Positions 25,065-30,881 of a stretch of DNA of 38,756 bases are shown here, piece by piece. This DNA is from a virus: the IMG/VR virus record IMGVR_UViG_3300009009_000025, positions 1 through 38,756 of that record, one strand, 5' to 3'. Both the position numbers and the translations under genes were made by a program. Position 1 is the first letter of the stretch. Each line of letters begins with the position of its first letter. Below the pieces are notes generated by a model that was given only the letters and a program-made list of their open reading frames with translations, searched no databases and was not told where the DNA came from.

Positions 25065-27242
25065 TTATTTTTGATAAAACTCTACAACCCCGCCTTCCGC
25101 GGCGAGGGGCATACCTTCGGCCCAAGCTGGAAGCTTGGTGAGGCACTGGACGAAGTGGTCGGCTGACTGTCCTGCAATAGGGTCGTATTCGGAGAGGGCT
25201 TCGTCATGGATCAGAGCCACGATCTTGTATCCTGCTTGGGAGGCGTTAATAGCCCCGTGAGCCATGAAGTCCGCAGCAATCGCTTGGGTCGCATTCTCGA
25301 CAAGGCTTCCCCCATATGTGGCGACTCGCCCCCACATCGCCTTCATCGGTATCTGTCCAAAAAAAGTGATGGCTTCAGACATCCGCGCTTTCGGATGCTT
25401 CTGTTTGACCTTGGCTATTTGCTCCGGCGTCGGATTGAACAGCTTCTTCTGCTCGGAGCTGATGACCTTGCGTATCTGGATTGGTTGTCCTTCCTCGTCA
25501 GTTCCATCCACCAGTTCGACCTTCTCCTCTTTCCACACGATCTGCGGAGTTAGTTGAGGTTGTGGATATGCGAGCTTCCTGCCGCTAGGCAGACGCATGA
25601 ACAAGTAGTCCATGCCTGCTGTCTTGGTGCGGAAGAACCCGCAGTTCACCCCAAACGGGTAAACCTTTCCGGGATTTCTGATGGCGTTCTTGGCGGCGTC
25701 CTCGGTCGTTCGCCAGTGGGCGACGATAGCAGGGCTAGCTTCACGCCAGTACTTGATGATGTCCGGGAGTTCTTCTTTGGTGAGGCCACTCTTCAAAGCA
25801 CCCATACGTTCGAGGGCACCTACACCGCCTCCGAAGCCACATCCGAGTTCGGCCTGTTTACCTTTATGGCGCAAAGGATGCTTCTCCCCGCGAGCTTCAT
25901 AAGCCTCGAACTCGGAGAACGGAACCTTGAACATCATCGAAGCAGACGCCTCGTAAATCTTACCGTGCGTCTTGAACACGTCGAGACGCCATTTCTCCTG
26001 CGCTTGCCACGCAATAATGCGTGCTTCGATAGCTGCGTAGTCGGCATCCAGCATCGGTCCCTTGTCTTGAACGAAATGGCGCATACATGAAGACATAACT
26101 TCGAGTGGGGGGCCGTACGCCAGATTCAGCCATGCATTGTTGCACCCTGCAATGACGTCGTAGTAGGCTTTGCCAGTCAGCTTCTTGAGATACTCAGCAG
26201 GACGTTTGAAATTCTGCGGCTGGACAAGCGAGGCACTCCATCGCCCCGTGCCTGCGCCATGATACACCAGTGTGCCCCTGACACGGTTGTCCTGTGGACC
26301 GGCACAACCGAGCATTGCCGGGATCTTCTTGAGCGAAGCGTAGCTCACCCGTTTCTTCAGTGTCAGAGCACGTCCAAGAGGTGTCGAATCGTCAAACTCC
26401 TCGTCCTCGAAGATTTCCTCCAAAGTGTCGGCGCGGAGATTGTCATGCTTGAAACCATTCTGCTGTAGCCACTCGACCACGCGGTCGCGCTGGGTGTGCT
26501 CGAAGCCGGTGAGTTTTCTGAACTCTTCAGCGAGAGCTTCCGTCTCCTCGTTCACCAGTTTCTCCGCTTTGCGGAGCGCGTCGAGGTTCACAGGGAACCC
26601 ACGGCAGTTGATCTCGATGTCCAGGAGGAACGTCTGGAGCGGGAAGCCGGTAAGCTCGAAGTCCTTCAGCAGAGTTTTGGCTTCTCTTTCCGTTCTAGAA
26701 TCCTGCAAACAGTACCGGCAGAACTCTCTGAAGGCTTCTGGATCATCGGTCGGCTCGATGAACTTGCCTTTCAATTTACCAACTGTCTGCGGAATGGAAA
26801 ACTTACGAATCAAACCCTTCCCTTTACTATCTTTCAAGTTGGTGAGTTTTAATGTTTCAGCCACTTTTTCCAAACTGGCTGGCAACGCAGCTCGACGGGC
26901 CATCGCGGCCACGCATCTCCACTGTTTATGTGGAATAGCTGGGTATCCCGTAGTGCTCTCGAACAAAGAATCTGTGATTGCAATTTCAAACCCTGCGTTG
27001 AATGCAGAGACGACCGCATCCGGCTTGCTCAGATCGGCTAGTTCATGGTCTGGGACCAGCAGCATGTGATCTTCAACAAGATGCCTCCACTTCTTCGGCA
27101 CCCAGATTCTAGGCTCTCCGTTTTCCTTTAACAAACTGAAGCAGAGAATCTCTGTGCTTGAGTCGTAGGCATACCGAAACGCTCCGACTTTGCGAAGGTC
27201 AGCGCGTGACCGCGTTTCATAGTCAAGACTGTACTCGGGCAT
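25065..27242 (-). CDS. polA: Family A DNA polymerase with N-terminal DEDDy exonuclease, 725 aa
   Basis: N-terminal 3'-5' exonuclease domain: Exo I D7/E9 ('SLDYETRSRADL'), Exo III 'YCLQDSRTE' (Y-x3-D). Polymerase palm: motif A 'LDADYAAIEARIIAW' (catalytic Asp near 400), motif B 'RHKGKQAELGCGFGG' (~457) and motif C 'ALIHDEAL' (HDE ~678). This architecture is the phage PolA type found with DUF2800/DUF2815 modules and should replicate the genome. An insert between motif B and C ('WKEEKVELVDGTDEEGQP') is longer than in PolI. Start ATG 27242 lies three bases after the stop of the small 62-aa gene. It lacks a 5'-3' exonuclease domain. Confidence 0.92.
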   Translation of the reverse strand: MPEYSLDYETRSRADLRKVGAFRYAYDSSTEILCFSLLKENGEPRIWVPKKWRHLVEDHMLLVPDHELADLSKPDAVVSAFNAGFEIAITDSLFESTTGYPAIPHKQWRCVAAMARRAALPASLEKVAETLKLTNLKDSKGKGLIRKFSIPQTVGKLKGKFIEPTDDPEAFREFCRYCLQDSRTEREAKTLLKDFELTGFPLQTFLLDIEINCRGFPVNLDALRKAEKLVNEETEALAEEFRKLTGFEHTQRDRVVEWLQQNGFKHDNLRADTLEEIFEDEEFDDSTPLGRALTLKKRVSYASLKKIPAMLGCAGPQDNRVRGTLVYHGAGTGRWSASLVQPQNFKRPAEYLKKLTGKAYYDVIAGCNNAWLNLAYGPPLEVMSSCMRHFVQDKGPMLDADYAAIEARIIAWQAQEKWRLDVFKTHGKIYEASASMMFKVPFSEFEAYEARGEKHPLRHKGKQAELGCGFGGGVGALERMGALKSGLTKEELPDIIKYWREASPAIVAHWRTTEDAAKNAIRNPGKVYPFGVNCGFFRTKTAGMDYLFMRLPSGRKLAYPQPQLTPQIVWKEEKVELVDGTDEEGQPIQIRKVISSEQKKLFNPTPEQIAKVKQKHPKARMSEAITFFGQIPMKAMWGRVATYGGSLVENATQAIAADFMAHGAINASQAGYKIVALIHDEALSEYDPIAGQSADHFVQCLTKLPAWAEGMPLAAEGGVVEFYQK

Positions 27243-27245
27243 AAG

Positions 27246-27434
27246 CTACAGCTTTTCTTTTTCGATCAATTCCCCGAGATATTTGTGAAGCGACTTTATC
27301 TCGTCTTCTCCAAGACGAAATTCATCGTAGTCATCCGCGTCATACAATTTGACGCTGTGAATGCCTCCAGAAACTTCGTGGGTAACTCGAAGATCGTTGG
27401 CTAGCACTGTTTCAGTTTCCACGTAAGTTATCAT
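27246..27434 (-). CDS. Small acidic hypothetical protein, 62 aa
   Basis: Starts MITYVETETVLANDL and has a beta-rich N-terminus followed by 'EDEIKSLHKYLGELIEKEKL' helix. Separated from the polymerase by three bases and from the first cloverleaf RNA by 19 bases, so the RNA lies in its leader. Function unknown. Confidence 0.6.
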   Translation of the reverse strand: MITYVETETVLANDLRVTHEVSGGIHSVKLYDADDYDEFRLGEDEIKSLHKYLGELIEKEKL

Positions 27435-27453
27435 TGTTCAAAAAGTAAAGTTG

Positions 27454-27546
27454 TACCCCGAGACGCACAGGGCTCGAAACCTGCTCCCCCCACATCACGG
27501 GCGTTGTCGTGAGCTATGTGTCCTTCCACATCGGCGTCTCGGGGTA
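27454..27546 (-). ncRNA. tRNA-like cloverleaf RNA, copy 1
   Basis: Read on the minus strand: 13-bp perfect closing stem (27546-27534 / 27466-27454); D-like hairpin ATGTG-GAAGGA-CACAT (27531-27516); middle hairpin TCACG-(8 nt)-CGTGA (27512-27495); short G-rich linker; and T-like hairpin GCAGG-TTTCGAGC-CCTGT (27484-27467) abutting the closing stem. The UUCGA in one loop and GG in the other recall tRNA T- and D-loops, which dock on each other. The closing stem is far longer than an acceptor stem and no anticodon loop of normal form is present. Confidence 0.6.
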
Positions 27547-27560
27547 TGATTGGTCTGTTG

Positions 27561-27691
27561 GAAAACAGAGTTCAGCGGGTAGGGCTCGAAACCTACTGCC
27601 AATGCTGCTCAGGGACTTTCGGAGGAGCTTCGCACTGATACCACCCTATCTCGGTGCGTGTCCTTCCACGCCGCCGCTGAACTCTGTTTTC
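27561..27691 (-). ncRNA. tRNA-like cloverleaf RNA, copy 2
   Basis: Closing stem of 18 perfect bp (27691-27674 / 27578-27561). D-like hairpin GCGTG-GAAGGA-CACGC (27671-27656) and T-like hairpin GTAGG-TTTCGAGC-CCTAC (27596-27579) keep the same loops as copy 1 while the stem pairs differ, i.e. covariation. The middle region is longer and holds GATA-GGGTGG-TATC (27650-27637) and a weaker hairpin with GCTC/GAGC arms. Lies 14 bases upstream of copy 1. Confidence 0.62.
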
Positions 27692-27727
27692 AAAAAGTGA
27701 GCAGCCACATTTGTCAGCAGGTTGCTC
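27691..27727 (-). terminator. Rho-independent terminator-like hairpin (minus strand)
   Basis: Stem GAGCAACC/GGCTGCTC (one mismatch) at 27727-27720 and 27706-27699, 13-nt loop, followed by ACTTTTTG. It would end transcripts coming from the ssDNA-binding protein gene. The U-tract directly abuts the 5' strand of cloverleaf copy 2, so it might also be part of a larger RNA. Confidence 0.5.
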
Positions 27728-27953
27728 AGTCTCTCATCCGGCTACTTTATATCGCGGAGCCTAGGACATGGATTGCCGCGTTTCTTTCCCGTCCGCCGCT
27801 CCTTTCGGTTTACAAGCCGATTTAGATCGCTGACGCGGTGTTGAGCCGTTGAAGGCTACGGGAGGAAATTAGTGAAGCCGTGCATTACGCCCCGACGCCC
27901 GCAGTGTGGGCGAAGATAATAAATGGAACGCTTATGCGCGGCTTCAAAGTGGT

Positions 27954-28538
27954 TTACGCTGCGTCTTCCTCTCCGGCGTCGTCGGACTCGTCGGAGAACA
28001 CGTCCTCGGCGCGGACGCGGCTTCCGCCTCCACTGAGAGGCTCGCCGTCCTTGAGGAACTGGATCGCCTCAAAGCCCGCGAACAGGCCGCGACCGCCGTT
28101 CTCCGTGCCGTAGAAGCGCACGACGACTTTGGCGTAGCAGCCGCTGTAAGGCTTGTTGTCCTCGGCGGCGAGTGGTGTGCGACCATCAGTATCGACGATG
28201 ACGGGACGGTTCTTGTTGCTGGCGGAGACGACCTTCATGCCTTTGTAGGCGTCCTTGATCTCGTCGTCCTTGTCGGTGTGGGTGTTGCCGTCCGACACGC
28301 AGAAACGTTTCGGGTCTTTCCAGACGAGCGGGTGTTTCTTCCACTTGTCGAGGGAGACGTGCTTCACGGCTGCGTCGATTGCCTTGATAGCGTCCTTACC
28401 TTCTTTGGAGGCAGGGTCGATGATGCAGGTGACTTTGAACTTGGGGGTCCCCTGGTTGAGTTGTCCTTCAAAGGGTTTGAAGCAGTGGAGGTAATCGACG
28501 CGACATTTGATGATCGCTGTTGCTGGGTCTAGTGCCAT
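27954..28538 (-). CDS. DUF2815 family ssDNA-binding protein, 194 aa
   Basis: Full-length match in character to DUF2815: N-terminal 'IKCRVDYLHCFKPFEG', 'PKFKVTCIIDPASKEG', and C-terminal 'CYAKVVVRFYGTENGGRGLFAGFEAIQFLKDGEPLS' (shown in part), an OB-fold-type beta barrel. The tail is very acidic ('FSDESDDAGEEDAA'), as in T7 gp2.5-like single-strand DNA binding proteins, where the tail recruits polymerase and helicase. It has a strong own promoter with an operator in its spacer. The family usually lies beside DUF2800 and the family A polymerase, as here. Confidence 0.85.
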   Translation of the reverse strand: MALDPATAIIKCRVDYLHCFKPFEGQLNQGTPKFKVTCIIDPASKEGKDAIKAIDAAVKHVSLDKWKKHPLVWKDPKRFCVSDGNTHTDKDDEIKDAYKGMKVVSASNKNRPVIVDTDGRTPLAAEDNKPYSGCYAKVVVRFYGTENGGRGLFAGFEAIQFLKDGEPLSGGGSRVRAEDVFSDESDDAGEEDAA

Positions 28539-28598
28539 GGTAGTATTGTAGTTTGGATTGAGTGTATAAGAGGCGAGTTGTTTCGCTTTAACGGAGTA

Positions 28599-28627
28599 AC
28601 TATATTTCGAGATACTGAAACTGTCAA
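28599..28627 (-). promoter_or_regulatory. Sigma70 promoter of the ssDNA-binding protein gene
   Basis: TTGACA (28627-28622), 17-base spacer, TATAGT (28604-28599), close to consensus. The ATG is 61 bases downstream of the -10 box, leaving a leader of roughly 50 bases. The operator copy at 28605-28620 fills the spacer. Confidence 0.75.
28605..28620 (+). promoter_or_regulatory. Operator copy 3 (TTTCGAGATACTGAAA)
   Basis: Same 16-bp element in the opposite orientation to the others (consensus on the minus strand: TTTCAGTATCTCGAAA). It lies exactly between -35 and -10 of the promoter, so binding should repress. Confidence 0.7.
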
Positions 28628-28636
28628 GAGCCTATT

Positions 28637-29890
28637 TTAACAGAAATCGTCCGCGCCCGTTTCATCCGAAAACACGTCCGCAAGATTCTCGGATCCATAG
28701 ACAGGTCGTGGATCGTCAATCGAAACGAGCGTCGGCCCGCCTTCCGGCTTGACGATGAGTTTCTGGATGACACCCCACTCGTCCTTCTCGAAGTCGTGCT
28801 CGAACTCGGAGACCTGTGTCGGAGTTATCAGATCCTCGGTGATGATGTCTTCGCGCTTCAGCTTCTCCAACAACTTCTCTTTGGCGAGGTCGGGGTTGCC
28901 CCACTTGCGGTGTCCACCTTTGCCCTTCACCAGCTTCAAGCCGGGAAGTGGCTTACCGCTCATCGCCAGCGCCAATCCATATTTCTCGACGGAGCCGAGC
29001 CATTTCTTGATGTCATCTGCTTGGAGGATGAGTTTGGTCAGCGTGCTATCAAGCAGCGATTTCGGTGTGACTAGTACCGGTTCGTGACCTTCCAACACTG
29101 GGGATAGCGGTGTGTCATCCAGAAGCCATTGAGCCCGCATCTTTCCTGTATGGGGGAAGTTTGGCGGGGGCAGATCAGGAGTTCCACACACTGCCTCAAG
29201 TGGACAGAATTGACACGTTTTCTTTCCGGGCCGAAATGCTAAAGTGAGTGCTTTCGCCTGGATGTCCTCGGCAGGTCCGAGCACGCGGTCATCGGTGAAC
29301 TGAACGAGTTCCTTGTAGTCGAGTGTCCACGTTGACTGCTTGTCTCCCTGCCTGACTCGCGGCTGGTAGATGTGCATGTGGACCGTCTGAGTCTTGAGCT
29401 TTAGCTGCTCAATCATCGACCGTGCGTAGATCGCCATCTGGAGGTTCTCAAACGCGGAGACTGCAACGCCTTGACCATACTTGTAGTCGGCGATGTGGAC
29501 TCCGTCGTCAGCGATGCAGCAGAAATCAACCTTTCCGTTTCGAGACGGCATGTAGAAAAGACTCACAGTCAATTCACTCCACCATCTGTGTCCCATGCCT
29601 GTTCTCTTCAGGTGCTCAGTCTGTCCGGGAGCCTTCTTGTCGAGGCAGAAATCGACGAACTCCTGTCCATATTTCTTCATGTCCGGCGTAGCCTTGGCGG
29701 ACAGTTTGGTCCTATTGAAAAGGTCTTCTACGGCAGAGTGGGCAAGCGTCCCTTCGACCGAGAACTCCGTGTCTTGTGGCGGGATGCGAGAGGCGTTCTG
29801 AACGACGTAGTGGGGTTGGGCCGTACAGGCAGTCCAGCAACTGGCCGATGAGGCTTTCAGGTTTAACTTTAAGTATCGGGATGTGCTCAC
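28637..29890 (-). CDS. DUF2800 Cas4/RecB-like nuclease with Fe-S-type cysteines, 417 aa
   Basis: The frame opens at 29956, but GTG at 29890 overlaps the stop of the 50-aa gene (GTGA) and puts the family's N-terminal 'KASSASCWTACTAQPHYV' about 10 residues in. Nuclease residues: H51, E106 (WWSELTV), D122 (GKVDFCC), D135 and K137 (HIADYKYGQ). Cysteines at 18/22 and 226/229/235 ('CQFCPLEAVC') match the Fe-S cluster layout of Cas4/AddB-type enzymes. It would process DNA ends in phage recombination and works beside DUF2815 in known modules. It ends ADDFC. Start is the least certain part. Confidence 0.8.
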   Translation of the reverse strand: MSTSRYLKLNLKASSASCWTACTAQPHYVVQNASRIPPQDTEFSVEGTLAHSAVEDLFNRTKLSAKATPDMKKYGQEFVDFCLDKKAPGQTEHLKRTGMGHRWWSELTVSLFYMPSRNGKVDFCCIADDGVHIADYKYGQGVAVSAFENLQMAIYARSMIEQLKLKTQTVHMHIYQPRVRQGDKQSTWTLDYKELVQFTDDRVLGPAEDIQAKALTLAFRPGKKTCQFCPLEAVCGTPDLPPPNFPHTGKMRAQWLLDDTPLSPVLEGHEPVLVTPKSLLDSTLTKLILQADDIKKWLGSVEKYGLALAMSGKPLPGLKLVKGKGGHRKWGNPDLAKEKLLEKLKREDIITEDLITPTQVSEFEHDFEKDEWGVIQKLIVKPEGGPTLVSIDDPRPVYGSENLADVFSDETGADDFC

Positions 29891-30039
29891 TTCCAGAGGA
29901 GTGCGTTGTGGAGGTTTTTGAGAAGCTGCATTTCTGTCAGGTGATCGTTCACCCAAGCGTAACGCAAAAGAGCTACGGTGATGTAGCTTGTTAGGAGCAG
30001 TGTAACAAACTGCATGGCGTCGATCTGTTTTTCATTCAT
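29887..30039 (-). CDS. Small single-span membrane protein, 50 aa
   Basis: ATG at 30039 (MNEKQIDAMQFVTLLLTSY); one hydrophobic helix around residues 9-27 then an amphipathic tail ending LHNALLWK. Stop overlaps the GTG start of the DUF2800 gene. It sits just after a strong hairpin (30057-30082). Type-like phage accessory membrane peptides have varied roles; none can be assigned. Confidence 0.5.
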   Translation of the reverse strand: MNEKQIDAMQFVTLLLTSYITVALLRYAWVNDHLTEMQLLKNLHNALLWK

Positions 30040-30056
30040 AGGCTTGTACTGCCAAA

Positions 30057-30082
30057 GGGCGCGGCTCCGAAGAACCGCGCCC
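30057..30082 (-). terminator. GC hairpin after the 260-aa gene, weak terminator
   Basis: Perfect 8-bp stem GGGCGCGG/CCGCGCCC with a 10-nt loop, 15 bases past the stop of the 260-aa gene, followed on the minus strand by only TTTGGC. It may attenuate rather than stop transcription. Confidence 0.45.
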
Positions 30083-30097
30083 GATTGTGGCGAGGGT

Positions 30098-30880
30098 TTA
30101 GGCTGCGTCCTTCTGGTCCTCTTCGTTGGCGGCGAGGAACTCACGAATCTTGGCCTCCATCTGGCGGAGCATGGCGGGGTCCGTCATCTCACGGGTCATC
30201 TTGGGGAAACCGAGAGTGTTGTTGCGGAACTCAACAAGTTTGTCGGAGTAAACAGTCTTCATCAGCGGTCGCATAAGAGCGACCAGTTCAGGGCCGGTCA
30301 GATACAGCTCCTCTTCCTGGACCACTTCAGGCTCGACGACTGGCGTCGGTTCTGGAGCAGGTTCCGCAGCTTTCGCCTTGGGTCCGCGCTTCTTGGGTTC
30401 AGCAGGTTTGTCCTCCTCTTCCTTCACGGAAGGCGGTGGAACGCCGTCGAGGTTGCTGGAGCAGGTCGAAGGAGCGCTGCCGAGCTTGGCAGTGTTGCGG
30501 TCGATGGCGTCAACGATGGGTTTGACGAGGGTTTCGTAGATGTCTTTGAGCAGGGTGTTCATTGTAGTGTTTGGTTTTGTGTCTTGGGTTTCTGTCGCCT
30601 CTTGGGAGGCTACTGGAAAGGGTTTATCAGGCCACATCTTGTCGCAGATGTCTGATACGAATTGTTTTCTGAGAATGTCAATTTCGTTCGGCTCACCGCA
30701 AAGATGAGCCAAGGAGGGCGGGCAGCGTTGGTGGTAAGCTTCAATGAACTCACCTCCGCGTTCGTTGGCTACTTTGATGAGTAGAGACACACTCTCGATG
30801 TCTCGCTCGTCGCTGCTGTTCCATCTTGCTTGGGACAGGCACTTGCGGTAAAATTCAATGGTGAAGTCGGCGGGGCTCAT
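30098..30880 (-). CDS. Hypothetical protein with basic/proline-rich linker, 260 aa
   Basis: ATG at 30880 (MSPADFTIEFYRKCL), one base after the primase stop, with a perfect AGGAGG twelve bases upstream. Residues 1-85 are a helical domain ('LIKVANERGGEFIEAYHQRC'); residues 107-140 'MNTLLKDIYETLVKPIVDAI' begin a second helical part; then a Pro/Lys/Ala-rich linker ('EPKKRGPKAKAAEPAPEPTP'); then a C-terminal helical domain ('GPELVALMRPLMKTVYSD'). An internal ATG at 30562 could start a separate, shorter product. Not recognised; genomic partner of the primase-helicase. Confidence 0.65.
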   Translation of the reverse strand: MSPADFTIEFYRKCLSQARWNSSDERDIESVSLLIKVANERGGEFIEAYHQRCPPSLAHLCGEPNEIDILRKQFVSDICDKMWPDKPFPVASQEATETQDTKPNTTMNTLLKDIYETLVKPIVDAIDRNTAKLGSAPSTCSSNLDGVPPPSVKEEEDKPAEPKKRGPKAKAAEPAPEPTPVVEPEVVQEEELYLTGPELVALMRPLMKTVYSDKLVEFRNNTLGFPKMTREMTDPAMLRQMEAKIREFLAANEEDQKDAA

Positions 30881-30881
30881 A

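Larger units (their letters stand above)
27435..27953. other. Non-coding stretch with structured RNAs
   Basis: No open frame on either strand looks like a protein. Two tandem cloverleaf RNAs occupy 27454-27691, a minus-strand terminator-like hairpin 27691-27727, and 27728-27953 is GC-rich with several short hairpins (e.g. CGCCC...GGGCG at 27888-27904 region, AGCC...GGCT near 27843-27858) and a long-range GGAGC/GCTCC pairing. The last part follows the stop of the DUF2815 gene and could be its 3' UTR or a further RNA gene. Confidence 0.5.

Noticed and set aside
27454-27691. Hammerhead or twister self-cleaving ribozymes
   Set aside because: No CUGAUGA plus GAAA core or twister conserved bases in the right places; cloverleaf pairing explains the repeats better.
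27880-28113. Plus-strand frame with GGGAGG upstream in the non-coding region
   Set aside because: It runs antisense into the DUF2815 gene, is Ser/Pro/Arg-rich and has no recognisable fold.
29887-29956. ATG at 29956 as start of the DUF2800 gene
   Set aside because: It would overlap the 50-aa gene by 70 bases; the GTG at 29890 couples to that gene's stop and fits the family's usual N-terminus.
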